Positions 7,669-19,085 are shown, counted from the first letter of the stretch. The stretch: DNA of 64,000 nt from Pseudooceanicola spongiae (GCF_014899185.1 NZ_CP045201.1:4131501-4195500); one strand, 5' to 3'. Notes: generated from the sequence alone by a model not told the origin. A program made the numbers and translations.

Positions 7669-8655
7669 ATGCCATCTCAACGCCTGAGTGTTGTTGTAAC
7701 GCGACGCCTGCCGGAGCGGGTCGAGGCCCGTCTGAGCGAGCTGTTCGACGTCACCCTGGGCCCCGAAGACCGCCCCATGACGCGCGAGGAACTGGTCGAA
7801 GCGGTGCGTCACGCCGATGTGCTGGTGCCCAATCTGCGGGACGTGATCGACCAGTCGCTGCTCAGCCAGGCCGGCGAACAGCTGCGCCTGATCGCCAACT
7901 ACGGCGCCGGGGTCGACCACATCGACGTCGCCACAGCGCGCCAGCGCGGCATTCTGGTGTGCAACACGCCGGACGTGGTGACCGAAGACACCGCCGACAT
8001 GACCATCGCGCTGATCCTGGCACTGCTGCGCCGGGTCCCCGAAGGCCTCGCGATGATGCAGGCGGATGAATGGACCGGCTGGAGCCCCAATTCCATGCTC
8101 GGCAGCCGCATCACCGGCAAGCGGATCGGCATCCTCGGCATGGGGCGGATCGGGCAGGCGGTGGCCCGCCGGGCGCGCGCCTTCGGCATGCAGGTCCACT
8201 ACCACAACCGCCGCCGCCTGCGCGAGGAAACCGAATCAGAACTCTCGGCGCGTTACTGGGAAAGCCTCGACCAGATGGTGGCGCGGATGGACGTGATCTC
8301 GGTGAACTGCCCGCACACCCCCTCGACCTTCCACCTGCTGAACGCCCGCCGGCTCAAGCTGCTCAAGCCCGAAGCGGTGATCGTCAACACCTCCCGGGGC
8401 GATGTCATTGATGAAAATGCGCTGACGCGGATGCTGCGCGCGGGCGAAATCGCCGGCGCCGGCCTCGACGTCTTCCGCTACGGCCGCGATGCCAACCCGC
8501 GCCTGCGCGAGCTCAAGAACGTCGTGCTGCTGCCGCACATGGCCTCCGCAACGATCGAGGGCCGCATCGAGATGGGCGAGAAAGTCCTGATCAACATCAA
8601 GACCTTCGCCGACGGCCACCGCCCCCCCGACCTGGTCCTGCCCGCCATGATCTGA
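7669..8655 (+). CDS. D-isomer-specific 2-hydroxyacid dehydrogenase (glyoxylate/hydroxypyruvate reductase-like)
   Basis: This 328-residue NAD(P)-dependent enzyme would reduce 2-keto acids such as glyoxylate or hydroxypyruvate. It shows the substrate-loop YGAGVDHID, the nucleotide-binding GMGRIG, the catalytic Arg in NTSRGDVID and the catalytic His in LLPHMASAT. The usual catalytic Glu in the DVFxxEP motif is absent: the segment reads DVFRYGRDANP. The start at 7669 has GGAGG 6 nt upstream; a TTG at 7645 is less likely. The gene faces the adenosyltransferase gene convergently. The substrate cannot be assigned, and the altered motif may mean reduced or shifted activity. Confidence 0.85.
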   Translation: MPSQRLSVVVTRRLPERVEARLSELFDVTLGPEDRPMTREELVEAVRHADVLVPNLRDVIDQSLLSQAGEQLRLIANYGAGVDHIDVATARQRGILVCNTPDVVTEDTADMTIALILALLRRVPEGLAMMQADEWTGWSPNSMLGSRITGKRIGILGMGRIGQAVARRARAFGMQVHYHNRRRLREETESELSARYWESLDQMVARMDVISVNCPHTPSTFHLLNARRLKLLKPEAVIVNTSRGDVIDENALTRMLRAGEIAGAGLDVFRYGRDANPRLRELKNVVLLPHMASATIEGRIEMGEKVLINIKTFADGHRPPDLVLPAMI

Positions 8656-8696
8656 AGCGCGACGCCACACCTCTGCAGACCCCGCGCCACCCGTCA

Positions 8697-8748
8697 TCTT
8701 GCCAGAAATACTTCGGGGGAGGCCGCAGGCCGGGGGCAGAGCCCCCTC
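8697..8748. repeat. GC-rich stem-loop segment between convergent genes
   Basis: The gap between the convergent dehydrogenase and adenosyltransferase genes has two small dyads, GGCC-GCA-GGCC and GGGGGC-AGA-GCCCCC, after an AAATACTTC stretch. There is no T-tract, so a Rho-independent terminator is not clear. It resembles the short extragenic repeats common in this order, but I cannot confirm copies. Confidence 0.35.
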
Positions 8749-8771
8749 CAAGCCCGCAGCCCGCGCCGCCT

Positions 8772-9344
8772 TCAGCGATTGGCGCCCGGCACCCAGAGCA
8801 CATCCCCCGCGCCGCCGTCATTGGCTGCGCGCGAGGCGACAAAGAACCAGTCGCTCAGCCGGTTGAGGTACTTCACCGCCAGCGGATTGCAGCCCTCGTC
8901 CAGCATCAGCGCGACCGACAGACGCTCGGCGCGGCGGCTGACGGTGCGGCACAGATGCAGATGCGCCGCCAAAGCCGAACCACCGGGCAGCACGAAACTG
9001 CGCAGCGGTTTCAGATCGGCGTTCATCACGTCGATCTCGGCCTCCAGCCGGTCGACCTGCGCGGCGATCATGCGCAGCGGCGGGTATTCGGCCACGGCGT
9101 CCTTTTCCATCCCCGGGCGACACAGATCCGCGCCGAGGTCGAACAGGTCGTTCTGGATACGGGCCAGCGCCGCGTCCATTTCGCCCTCCGCGTGCAGCCG
9201 GGCCAGCCCGACGGTGGCGTTGGTTTCATCCACGGTGCCATAGGCCTCGACCCGGTCGGAGGGTTTCGGCACCCGGCTGCCATCGCCCAATGCGGTATCC
9301 CCGGCGTCGCCGGTGCGTGTATAGATTTTCGACAGAACGACCAT
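8772..9344 (-). CDS. PduO-type cob(I)alamin adenosyltransferase
   Basis: This 190-residue enzyme transfers the adenosyl group of ATP to cob(I)alamin to make adenosylcobalamin. The N-terminal KIYTRTGDAGDTALGDG is the ATP-binding signature of the PduO/MMAB family. It also has the RRAER motif and the C-terminal LNRLSDWFFVASR helix, with normal length for the family. It should act in the cytosol, supplying cofactor to B12 enzymes such as methylmalonyl-CoA mutase. The gene starts 1 bp after the stop of the twin-transmembrane gene, so the two form one unit. It is often mislabelled cobO, which is a different family. Confidence 0.9.
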   Translation of the reverse strand: MVVLSKIYTRTGDAGDTALGDGSRVPKPSDRVEAYGTVDETNATVGLARLHAEGEMDAALARIQNDLFDLGADLCRPGMEKDAVAEYPPLRMIAAQVDRLEAEIDVMNADLKPLRSFVLPGGSALAAHLHLCRTVSRRAERLSVALMLDEGCNPLAVKYLNRLSDWFFVASRAANDGGAGDVLWVPGANR

Positions 9345-9345
9345 G

Positions 9346-9543
9346 TCAGCCCCCTCTGCGGATCAGCACGAACAGCACGATCAGAACGACCGCCCCGAAC
9401 TGCGCGATGATCCGCCATTGCATCAGTTTGTTGGATTTCTTGGCATCGCCGCCCTTGGCGAAATTGCCGATCCCCAGTGCCAGGATCAGCGCCACCAGCA
9501 GCACGGCAGCGGCAGCGGCGAGGAAGACAGGATCACGTCCCAT
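9346..9543 (-). CDS. Twin-transmembrane HIG1-domain-like small protein
   Basis: This 65-residue protein has two hydrophobic helices (about residues 8-27 and 45-62) separated by a Lys/Gly-rich loop. The KLMQWRIIAQFGAV stretch before the second helix resembles the HIG1/hypoxia-induced domain found in small respiratory-complex-associated proteins of alphaproteobacteria. It sits one base upstream of the adenosyltransferase gene in the same operon. The role is unknown; association with cytochrome oxidase is only a family-based suggestion. Confidence 0.7.
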   Translation of the reverse strand: MGRDPVFLAAAAAVLLVALILALGIGNFAKGGDAKKSNKLMQWRIIAQFGAVVLIVLFVLIRRGG

Positions 9544-9645
9544 GGGTCAGCTCCTTTTGGCCCCGGTCGGTCACAGGATAGTGGCCTTTTCGGCTGGCGG
9601 GTGCCTCTTCCCCATCTAGAGGGGACGGGGCCAAAAGCGAACAGG

Positions 9646-9670
9646 AAAAACCGCCGCAGGGGGGCGGCGG
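9646..9670 (-). terminator. Intrinsic terminator of the SDR gene
   Basis: CCGCCGC and GCGGCGG form a hairpin, and on the minus strand it is followed by five T (9650-9646). It lies just beyond the SDR stop. Confidence 0.65.
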
Positions 9671-9687
9671 GCTCACCGGGCGCGCCT

Positions 9688-10524
9688 TCAGGCGTTGCGC
9701 ACCAGCCGGTCGATCAGGCGCGCGGGCAGCAGGCGGCGGATCACGGCGGCGCTATAGGTCGGCGTCGTCACCATGTAGCGGGCCTTTGGCCGGGGATCCT
9801 CCAGCGCGCGGATCAGCTTGGCGGTCACCGCCTCCGGACCCAGCTCGAAGCGGTCGGGTTTGCCCGCCGAAGCCCCGCGCTTGTAGAGCTTGTCGAGCAG
9901 CCAGTCGCGATAGTCCTGCGCCCGTTCGGAGGCCTCCCAGTCCACCCAATGCTCAAAGGCGGCGATGGCGTTCTTGCGGAAGTCGGTGCGGATCGGGCCT
10001 GGCTCGATCAGGATCGGGTGAATGCCTGTTCCCGCGAGCTCGACCCGCAGGGTATCGGTCATCCCCTCCAGCGCGAATTTGCTGGCGTTATAGGGCCCGC
10101 GCCACGGCGCCGCGACCAGCCCAAGCACCGAGGAACAATTGACGATTCGCCCATGCCCCTGCCGTCGCATCGCCGGGATGACGGCGCGTGTCAGGGCGTG
10201 CGGGCCGAGGAGATTGACCTCGAACTGCGCGCGCATGGCGTCGCGGGGGATATCCTCCAGCGGGCCGGGAATGGCGAAGGCGCCGTTGTTGAACACGGCA
10301 TCAAGACGCCCGCCGGTCGCGCTCAGAACATGGGCGACGGCAGCCTCGATGCTGCTCTGGTCGGCGTAATCGAGGTGCAGCGCCTCTAGCCCCTCGTCCG
10401 CAAGGCGGGCCATGTCGGCGGGGCGGCGCACGCTGGCGAAAACGCGCCAGCCATGGGCCTTGAGGCCGAGAGCCGCGTCACGTCCGATGCCGCTGGAGCA
10501 GCCGGTGATCAGGATTGTTTTCAT
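9688..10524 (-). CDS. Short-chain dehydrogenase/reductase (SDR)
   Basis: The 278-residue product has the complete classical SDR set: the nucleotide-binding TGCSSGIG near residue 8, NNGA, the catalytic Ser in NCSSVLG and YNASK with catalytic Tyr and Lys. It is expected to oxidise or reduce a hydroxyl/carbonyl with NAD(P). The ATG at 10524 directly precedes the Rossmann beta-strand (KTILITG); a longer reading would add 19 residues without structure. It is probably a single-gene unit with a terminator on each side. The substrate is unknown. Confidence 0.85.
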   Translation of the reverse strand: MKTILITGCSSGIGRDAALGLKAHGWRVFASVRRPADMARLADEGLEALHLDYADQSSIEAAVAHVLSATGGRLDAVFNNGAFAIPGPLEDIPRDAMRAQFEVNLLGPHALTRAVIPAMRRQGHGRIVNCSSVLGLVAAPWRGPYNASKFALEGMTDTLRVELAGTGIHPILIEPGPIRTDFRKNAIAAFEHWVDWEASERAQDYRDWLLDKLYKRGASAGKPDRFELGPEAVTAKLIRALEDPRPKARYMVTTPTYSAAVIRRLLPARLIDRLVRNA

Positions 10525-10577
10525 GCCCGAAGTGATGCCGTGACCGAGACGGCAGGGCAAGGGGCAGCCGCGCCGCA

Positions 10578-10606
10578 ACAAAAAACGCGCCCGGTCAGGG
10601 GCGCGT
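10578..10606 (-). terminator. Intrinsic terminator of the second SH3 gene
   Basis: ACGCGCCC...GGGGCGCGT forms a hairpin (10585-10606). On the minus strand it is followed by a T-rich tract at 10585-10578. Confidence 0.75.
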
Positions 10607-10661
10607 TCGGGAAGGGGAGGCTTCCTTGGGTATCAATTGTCGGGCATCAAATTGGCGGCGA

Positions 10662-11282
10662 TCAGTTCGCGGCGGCAGTGACCAGAAAATCAGCCATCCA
10701 GCCGATCCGCCCGGTTTCGGCGACGCGCAGTTTCAGCCAGCTGCGTTCCTGTCCGATCACCTCGACCGTCTCGCCCTGACCCAGCTGATCGACGACGCCG
10801 AAGCTGGTGCCGGGGCCTTGGCGCAGATTGACGTGGCTGCCTGCAACGGCTCGCACATCGGCGGCCGCCTGAAGGGCGGCGGCGGCAATAGCGCGGCGCT
10901 CAGCCCCTGCGGGCAGGGTCGAAGAGGGGGTCTTGGACGCGACCTGGGAGATCTTTGCCAGCGGGAGCGCAGAGACGGAGGGGTCGATCTGCGCGCTCTT
11001 GTCGGCGACGGGCATGGAGGCCAGAGTCACGACCGCATCGGGGTATCCGGGCAGGCTGGTCGCGGACTGTGTCTTGGCCATGTTCGCGGCAATCATGTTG
11101 CCGGGGGTCTGCGTCGCACCGATACCGGCACCGGGTGCAGCGTCCGCCAGCTCAGCGGTGGTCTTGGCCCCCGTCTCGGAGGTGTCAGCCTCGGCCGAGC
11201 GCGGCTGGAAGTCGAAGCCGCCGCTCGCCTGAAAGAAAACACCGGCAAGCAGAAGGGTGGTCGCGGACATGAACTTGAACAT
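10662..11282 (-). CDS. Exported SH3-domain protein
   Basis: The 206-residue product starts with an export signal or anchor (MSATTLLLAGVFF), followed by a long low-complexity Ala/Thr/Ser linker. Its C-terminal 60 residues form a bacterial SH3 domain (HVNLRQGPGTSFGVVDQL, then WLKLRVAETGRIGWM). Such domains commonly target peptidoglycan. The ATG at 11282 has GGAGG 6 nt upstream. A clear terminator follows and the gene is divergent from parC, so it is probably monocistronic. It is not closely similar to the SH3 protein at 6883-7560 outside the domain type. Confidence 0.75.
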   Translation of the reverse strand: MFKFMSATTLLLAGVFFQASGGFDFQPRSAEADTSETGAKTTAELADAAPGAGIGATQTPGNMIAANMAKTQSATSLPGYPDAVVTLASMPVADKSAQIDPSVSALPLAKISQVASKTPSSTLPAGAERRAIAAAALQAAADVRAVAGSHVNLRQGPGTSFGVVDQLGQGETVEVIGQERSWLKLRVAETGRIGWMADFLVTAAAN

Positions 11283-11482
11283 AACAGGCCTCCAATGGTC
11301 TCGTAGGGTCAACCACCGGACCGCCGAAAGGTTCCCGAAAACGTGAACAGATCGTGCATTGTCTTTTGGGGCGACCCCAGGTCGGCTTGGGGATGCCGCT
11401 GAAACAGGCGCGCACCAGAGGCCGCAAGCTACAGCGAAACTGACGGCTTTACCGTGGCCCGACCTGCGGCTATCACCGCGTC

Positions 11483-13840
<2,358 letters not shown>

Positions 13841-13842
13841 GA

Positions 13843-13955
13843 CGTTTCCCTGTTTCAAAATATCCTCCGCGAAGCGCGCCCCGGGCCTATGGCCCGGGGC
13901 GTTTTCGATCCTGCGGACCGAAGCCTCCGGCGGGGATATTTGGAACAGGGAAACG
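13843..13955. repeat. 113-bp palindromic element after parC
   Basis: Two near-perfect arms of about 26-28 bp face each other: 13843-13870 (starts CGTTTCCCTGTT) and 13930-13955 (ends AACAGGGAAACG). They differ at only a few positions. The centre holds the parC terminator hairpin. This looks like a REP/MITE-type extragenic element. Confidence 0.7.
13877..13905 (+). terminator. Intrinsic terminator of parC
   Basis: An 11-bp perfect stem (CGCCCCGGGCC / GGCCCGGGGCG) with a TAT loop is followed by TTTT. Confidence 0.8.
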
Positions 13956-13982
13956 ATAAGGCGTCCGCGCTGAGGCCGCGGG

Positions 13983-15365
13983 TCAGTCGAGGGGATCGAC
14001 GGTCAGCCAGATGCCGCCTTCGGCGCGCAGGGTCAGGATCATGACGGGTTTGGGGGATTTGCCCGGCACGGCGGTGAAGCGGAACCTGGACAGCAGCGTG
14101 GCGAGGATGATCACTGCCTCTTGCAGCGCGAAGCTGGCGCCGATGCAGACGCGGGGGCCGTCGCCGAAAGGCAGGTAAGCGTAGCGCTCGATGCTCTTGC
14201 GATCGGCGAAACGCGCGGGGGCAAAGCTGTCGGGATTGTCCCAGAGCAATGCGTTGCGGTGCAGGGCGTAGATCGGCAGCATCACGGTGTCGCCTGCGCG
14301 CACCTCGCGGCCACAGAGGGTGTCAGCGCGTTTAGCGGTGCGCGATACTAGGGCTGCGGGCGGGTAGAGGCGCAGGGTTTCGTCGATGATCTGACGCGTC
14401 AGGGGCAGGTTGGCGACATCTTCGGCGGTGGCGGTGCGGCCCTGAAGCAGGGCGCGGGCTTCGTCGCGCGCGGCTTCCTGGATCTTCGGGTCGAAAGCGC
14501 AGAGGTAGAGCGCCCAGCCAAGTGTGAGGGCCGTTGTCTCGTGCCCCGCGACGATGAAGGTCAGCAGGTTGTCGGCCAGCTCGGCGTCGCTCATCTTGCG
14601 TTCGGACTGAGGGTCCTCGGCACCGAGCAGCAGGTCGAGCAGGTCGGGCGGCAGGTCGGTTGGCGCGCGGTCACGGCGCGAGGAAATCGCGTCGTCTGCA
14701 ATCGCCTTCATCTGTTTCAGCGTGCGCGCCGACATCAGGCGGCCGGGGCGTGGGATCCAGTCCGGCATGCCGAGGATGTCGAGCAGCGAGACCTTGCCCG
14801 CCTCGGAAATATAGGCGTCAATGGCGCGATGCACGGCGTCACGGTCAAAACTCTTGCCGCCGGAGAAGGTCACGTCGGAGATCACCTCGAAGGTGGCGCG
14901 CACCATTTCATCGGCCATGTCGACTGCCTTTGGCCCGACCTGAGCGAGGCGGGCGGAGGCGCGGTCAGCTGCGATGGACATCACCGGCGCAAGGCCCGTC
15001 ACGTTGCGATGTGAGAAGACGGGTGCGACCGCGCGTCGCTGCCAGCGCCAGTGCGCGCCCTCTGCAATGAACAGGGATTCGCCGATGGCCGGGCGCAGCA
15101 GGTTCTTGGTGACATCGGATTTGGGGTAATCCTCGACCGCCTCGAGCAGGATGTGGCGGATCGCCTGCGGGTCCATCACCATATGCCAGCGGATGCCCAT
15201 CTTGCCCGAGACGATGGGTTGGGTCACCGCCAGATGTGGCAGGATTTCCAGCACGTTGCGCCGTGCGGCGCGGAGCGAGCCGAAGAGGCCCAGCGGCTCG
15301 GTCACCAGCGGGACATGGACGGGCAGGGCATTGGTGTCGGGCGTTGGCAGGGTGGTGTCGGGCAT
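13983..15365 (-). CDS. Cytochrome P450
   Basis: The 460-residue haem monooxygenase shows the I-helix oxygen-activation motif AGHETT, the ExxR motif ETLR and the haem-ligand loop FGDGPRVCIGASFA with the axial Cys. It should use electrons from a ferredoxin/reductase pair to hydroxylate an unknown substrate; no redox partner lies beside it. The ATG at 15365 has GGAGG 4 nt upstream; a longer reading from 15449 lacks a good site. It has no signal peptide and appears soluble. It is monocistronic and convergent with parC. Confidence 0.9.
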   Translation of the reverse strand: MPDTTLPTPDTNALPVHVPLVTEPLGLFGSLRAARRNVLEILPHLAVTQPIVSGKMGIRWHMVMDPQAIRHILLEAVEDYPKSDVTKNLLRPAIGESLFIAEGAHWRWQRRAVAPVFSHRNVTGLAPVMSIAADRASARLAQVGPKAVDMADEMVRATFEVISDVTFSGGKSFDRDAVHRAIDAYISEAGKVSLLDILGMPDWIPRPGRLMSARTLKQMKAIADDAISSRRDRAPTDLPPDLLDLLLGAEDPQSERKMSDAELADNLLTFIVAGHETTALTLGWALYLCAFDPKIQEAARDEARALLQGRTATAEDVANLPLTRQIIDETLRLYPPAALVSRTAKRADTLCGREVRAGDTVMLPIYALHRNALLWDNPDSFAPARFADRKSIERYAYLPFGDGPRVCIGASFALQEAVIILATLLSRFRFTAVPGKSPKPVMILTLRAEGGIWLTVDPLD

Positions 15366-15550
15366 GGCGCCTCCGTTGCCGGCGGACTGCGCGCGGCTCT
15401 CGCTTCGATATAGGCGCGACGCGGGGAATTTCAAAAGAGCCGCGGACATACGGGTTCTGACAGAGGCCGTGGCAGACAGACTGCGGGGGGGGGGCGCAGG
15501 CGGAGCCTCGCCAATGCGCCCAGCAGGTTTGGCGGGAATGCGCTGGTGAA

Positions 15551-15579
15551 TTGTAAAGCCGGGGCCGATCCGCTATGCG
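15551..15579 (+). promoter_or_regulatory. Promoter of the lipoprotein gene
   Basis: TTGTAA (15551-15556), a 17-bp spacer and TATGCG (15574-15579) lie about 30 bp upstream of the lipoprotein start. Confidence 0.5.
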
Positions 15580-15609
15580 AGGTGGGTTGTCATCGCATCC
15601 GAGGGTCTC

Positions 15610-16284
15610 ATGTTCCGCATCCGCTCTGCCATCCGCGTGTCTCTTGTCGCCCTTGCCGCGGGGGTCTTCCTGAGCGCCTGCACCAATTCCGACGACCTCG
15701 GCGAGCCGATGAAGGACCTCGGCCAGTTCCGTCTTGGCCATGACGTCGTCGTCGCCGAGAAGATGAAGAAGGGGCCGTTGTCGCGCGAAGCCACGCCGGA
15801 ACAGTTCGAGGAGGCGATGAAGGCCGCCGTGGAGGAGCGTTTCCGCCGCTACGATGGCAGCCAGCTCTATCACTTCGGGATCTCGGTCGAGGGCTATATG
15901 CTGGCCACCCCGGGCATTCCGCTGCTGTTTTCGCCGAAATCGGCGCTGATCATCAACGTCACCATCTGGGATGACGCCGCTGGCAAGAAGCTGAACGAGG
16001 AGCCGCATCAGATCACCGTGCTGGAAAGTTTCTCCAAGACGACGATCATGGGTTCGGGGCTGACGCTGTCGCCGGAAGAGCAGATGCAGAACCTGACGCG
16101 AAACGCCGCGAAAGAGATTCAGAACTGGATGCAGCAGAACCGCGAGTGGTTCGGGGCGAAAATGCCTGAGGTCCTCGCGGCCGAGAGCAAAGAGGTCGCA
16201 GCGGCCAAGACCAAGGCCAAGGGCGACACTGCGCCTGCCATGGTCTTCCCCGAACCCATGGCCCCGCCCTCAGACCCAAGCTGA
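15610..16284 (+). CDS. Putative lipoprotein of unknown function
   Basis: The 224-residue product has a lipoprotein signal with lipobox LSAC (Cys24). The mature part is mixed helix/strand with no motif I recognise, and ends in a Lys/Ala- and Pro-rich tail. It should be anchored in the inner or outer membrane facing the periplasm. It lies upstream of tuf copy 1 with about 265 bp between them and has its own promoter-like sequence, so it is probably monocistronic. The family is conserved-hypothetical in my judgement; function unknown. Confidence 0.7.
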   Translation: MFRIRSAIRVSLVALAAGVFLSACTNSDDLGEPMKDLGQFRLGHDVVVAEKMKKGPLSREATPEQFEEAMKAAVEERFRRYDGSQLYHFGISVEGYMLATPGIPLLFSPKSALIINVTIWDDAAGKKLNEEPHQITVLESFSKTTIMGSGLTLSPEEQMQNLTRNAAKEIQNWMQQNREWFGAKMPEVLAAESKEVAAAKTKAKGDTAPAMVFPEPMAPPSDPS

Positions 16285-16457
16285 GCTGATTTTCGACATT
16301 CCGCGAAGGGGTTAGGCTGCGCATCGCCGGTTTCTGCGATGCGGGCGCGGCGTGCTTTTGCACCAGGATGCGCCGGGATCTGTGTCGCGGGGCGGCAAAG
16401 ACTGGCGCAGCTGCAACAATCGCAGCGCCTGTTGCACAGGGCTGCGCGACGTGCCGC

Positions 16458-16486
16458 TTGATTTTCCTCCACAGACTCAATAAATG
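16458..16486 (+). promoter_or_regulatory. Promoter of tuf copy 1
   Basis: TTGATT (16458-16463), a 17-bp spacer and TAAATG (16481-16486) give a leader of roughly 58 nt. A TATACC at 16513 without a -35 box is an alternative. Confidence 0.5.
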
Positions 16487-16550
16487 CCCCCCGGAGCGAA
16501 ATCGGCCCGCCCTATACCTTGGGGGGTCCCCAACACAGAGGCGCCTTACG

Positions 16551-17726
16551 ATGGGAAAAGGTAAGTTTGAGCGCGGCAAGCCGCACTGCAACATCGGCAC
16601 GATTGGTCACGTTGACCACGGCAAAACCACGCTGACCGCTGCGATCACCAAATACTTTGGTGAATTCAAAGCCTACGATCAGATCGATGGCGCACCGGAA
16701 GAAAAAGCCCGTGGCATCACGATCTCGACCGCACACGTGGAATACGAGACCGCTGCACGCCACTACGCACACGTCGACTGCCCCGGCCACGCTGACTATG
16801 TGAAGAACATGATCACCGGTGCCGCACAGATGGACGGCGCGATCCTGGTTGTGAACGCAGCTGACGGCCCGATGCCCCAAACGCGCGAGCACATCCTGCT
16901 CGGTCGTCAGGTTGGCATCCCGTCGATGGTTGTCTTCATGAACAAAGTGGACCAAGTCGACGACGAAGAGCTGCTTGAGCTCGTCGAGATGGAAATCCGC
17001 GAACTGCTGAGCATGTACGACTACCCGGGCGACGATATCCCGATCGTTTCGGGTTCGGCTCTGGCCGCGCTTGAAGGTCGTGACGAAGCCATCGGCGAGG
17101 ACAAGATCCGCGCTCTGATGCAGGCTGTCGACGACTACATCCCGCAGCCCGCACGTGCCATCGACCAGCCGTTCCTGATGCCGATCGAAGACGTTTTCTC
17201 GATCTCGGGTCGTGGTACTGTTGTGACCGGCCGTGTTGAGCGTGGCATCGTGAACGTTGGCGACGAACTTGAAATCGTCGGCATCCGCGACACCCGTAAA
17301 ACCACCTGCACCGGCGTTGAAATGTTCCGCAAACTGCTCGATCGCGGTGAAGCTGGCGACAACATCGGCGCCCTGCTGCGCGGCATCGACCGTGAAGGCG
17401 TGGAACGTGGTCAAGTGCTCTGCAAGCCCGGTTCGGTCAAGCCGCACACCGAGTTTGAAGCCGAAGCCTACATCCTGACGAAAGAAGAAGGCGGCCGTCA
17501 CACGCCGTTCTTTGCGAACTACCGTCCGCAATTCTACTTCCGCACCACGGACGTCACCGGCACCGTCAAGCTGCCCGAGGGCACCGAGATGGTCATGCCC
17601 GGCGACAACCTGAAGTTCGAAGTCGAACTGATCGCGCCGATCGCCATGGAAGAGAAGCTCCGCTTCGCTATCCGTGAAGGTGGCCGGACTGTCGGTTCGG
17701 GCGTCGTCTCGAAAATCCTGAAGTAA
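16551..17726 (+). CDS. tuf: Translation elongation factor Tu, copy 1
   Basis: This 391-residue GTPase carries aminoacyl-tRNA to the ribosomal A site. The GTP motifs are intact: GHVDHGKT (19-26), DCPGH and NKVD. It differs from the second copy (37792-38967) at one residue only, Ser167 here and Ala167 there, with about ten silent or near-silent base changes over 1176 bp. The ATG at 16551 follows an AGAGG. It stands alone, with its own promoter and terminator, 2.8 kb upstream of secE, a known alphaproteobacterial arrangement of the first tuf copy near tRNA-Trp. Confidence 0.97.
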   Translation: MGKGKFERGKPHCNIGTIGHVDHGKTTLTAAITKYFGEFKAYDQIDGAPEEKARGITISTAHVEYETAARHYAHVDCPGHADYVKNMITGAAQMDGAILVVNAADGPMPQTREHILLGRQVGIPSMVVFMNKVDQVDDEELLELVEMEIRELLSMYDYPGDDIPIVSGSALAALEGRDEAIGEDKIRALMQAVDDYIPQPARAIDQPFLMPIEDVFSISGRGTVVTGRVERGIVNVGDELEIVGIRDTRKTTCTGVEMFRKLLDRGEAGDNIGALLRGIDREGVERGQVLCKPGSVKPHTEFEAEAYILTKEEGGRHTPFFANYRPQFYFRTTDVTGTVKLPEGTEMVMPGDNLKFEVELIAPIAMEEKLRFAIREGGRTVGSGVVSKILK

Positions 17727-17794
17727 GAAAGACCTTTTCGCCCCGGCGAAAAGTCTTTCACTGCGCGAGGTCACTTTCCCGACGGGAAAGTGAC
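17727..17794 (+). other. Two tandem stem-loops after tuf copy 1
   Basis: GAAAGAC...GTCTTTC (17727-17759, one bulge) and GTCACTTTCCC-GAC-GGGAAAGTGAC (17770-17794, perfect 11-bp stem) follow the stop directly. Neither has a T-tract. They may protect the 3' end of the tuf mRNA, with termination at the next hairpin. Confidence 0.55.
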
Positions 17795-17841
17795 TTAAGC
17801 GGCACCCGGTCGCAGATTGCCCGCGGATGCACCACACAACG

Positions 17842-17870
17842 AATGGCGGGGCCTCTGGCCTCGCCATTTT
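17842..17870 (+). terminator. Intrinsic terminator of tuf copy 1
   Basis: AATGGCGGGGCC-TCT-GGCC-TCGCCATTTT forms a stem with one bulge and a short T-run. Confidence 0.6.
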
Positions 17871-17975
17871 ACATTCCCGACGCGGATCTGCGCTAAAGCC
17901 CAGTTCTCGCTAGAACTTCCGTGTCCCCGCTCTATCCTCGCGATGACCAACCTGCCCTGATCAGGACGCCCCCCC

Positions 17976-18950
17976 ATGACTCAACCCTGCCAATTTGCCT
18001 ATGCCCTGAACGGTGATCGCCGCGGCCAACTGCTGAGCGGCAGGGATATCGAGGAGCTGCTTGAGGCCGAGACGCTGTGCTGGGCACATCTGGACGCCGC
18101 CGATCCCGAAACGCCTGACTGGGTGTCGATGAAGCTCAACTACCTCGATCATACAGTGACCGAGGCGCTGACCCAGACCGAGACGCGCCAGCGGGCCAAT
18201 GTCATCGGTGACGGGCTGCTGGTGATCCTGCGCGGCATCAACATGAACGAGGGTATGGACCGCGAGGACATGGTTGCCGTGCGCGTCTGGGCGGATGCCA
18301 ATCGCATCGTCACCCTGTCGCGCCAGCGTGTGCGCGCGCTTGAGGATATCGCGAAGGAAGTCGCCCTCTGCGAAGGTCCCGAGACCGCGGGCGAGTTCCT
18401 GTCACTGCTGGCGGCGCGCCTGAACGCGCGATTCGCCCCCTTCGTGCATGAGCTGGACCAGAGCGTTGAGGCTCTGGAGACCGAGGTGATCGATTCGCCC
18501 CGCTCCGAGCTGCGCCGCAAGATCGTCGCTCTGCGCCTGTCGGTGGTTGAGTTGCGCCGTCATGCCCCGCCGCAACGCGACGCGGTCAACGATCTGCTGG
18601 AATCGGGCAGCCCTCTGCTGTCGGATCAGGATCTGCGCGAACTGCACGAGGCCCATGACAAGCTGGTCCGCCTGGCCGAAAACCTGGATGAGCTGCGCGA
18701 CAATCTGTCTGTGTTGCGCGACGAATTGCAGGGCCAGCTGTCGGACCGGCTGAACCGGCACATGTACCTGATCTCCATCATGTCGGGGGTGTTTCTGCCG
18801 CTGGGCTTTCTGACCGGCCTGCTGGGGATCAACGTTGGCGGCATTCCCGGCGCGGGGGATCCGCATGCCTTCTGGGTGTTTTCCGCCATTCTGATCGGTA
18901 TTCTCTGCATTCAGGTTGTGGTGCTGCGGGTCTTTCGCTGGATGAACTGA
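17976..18950 (+). CDS. zntB: Zinc transporter of the CorA/ZntB family
   Basis: The 324-residue protein has a large cytoplasmic alpha/beta N-domain, a long helix and two C-terminal membrane segments (about 265-285 and 300-318). The GIN signature (LLGINVGGIPG) sits between them, as in CorA/ZntB channels; GIN with this loop favours ZntB over Mg-specific CorA. It would move Zn2+ across the inner membrane. The gene interrupts the tuf to tRNA-Trp to secE order and seems independent. Zn versus Mg specificity is inferred. Confidence 0.8.
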   Translation: MTQPCQFAYALNGDRRGQLLSGRDIEELLEAETLCWAHLDAADPETPDWVSMKLNYLDHTVTEALTQTETRQRANVIGDGLLVILRGINMNEGMDREDMVAVRVWADANRIVTLSRQRVRALEDIAKEVALCEGPETAGEFLSLLAARLNARFAPFVHELDQSVEALETEVIDSPRSELRRKIVALRLSVVELRRHAPPQRDAVNDLLESGSPLLSDQDLRELHEAHDKLVRLAENLDELRDNLSVLRDELQGQLSDRLNRHMYLISIMSGVFLPLGFLTGLLGINVGGIPGAGDPHAFWVFSAILIGILCIQVVVLRVFRWMN

Positions 18951-19056
18951 GCCGGCGGGCAGGGCCCTTGTCCTTGCCCGGCAGGGGGGATGGGGTGGAT
19001 TTGCCCCCGGCGTGCGGACGACGCGAGAAAAGTGGCAAAAGGCGGTGCGGGCCCTC

Positions 19057-19085
19057 TTGATCTTCATGGCCCGCTGCCGTATCCG
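19057..19085 (+). promoter_or_regulatory. Promoter of tRNA-Trp
   Basis: TTGATC (19057-19062), a 17-bp spacer and TATCCG (19080-19085) end 13 bp before the tRNA 5' end. Confidence 0.65.
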
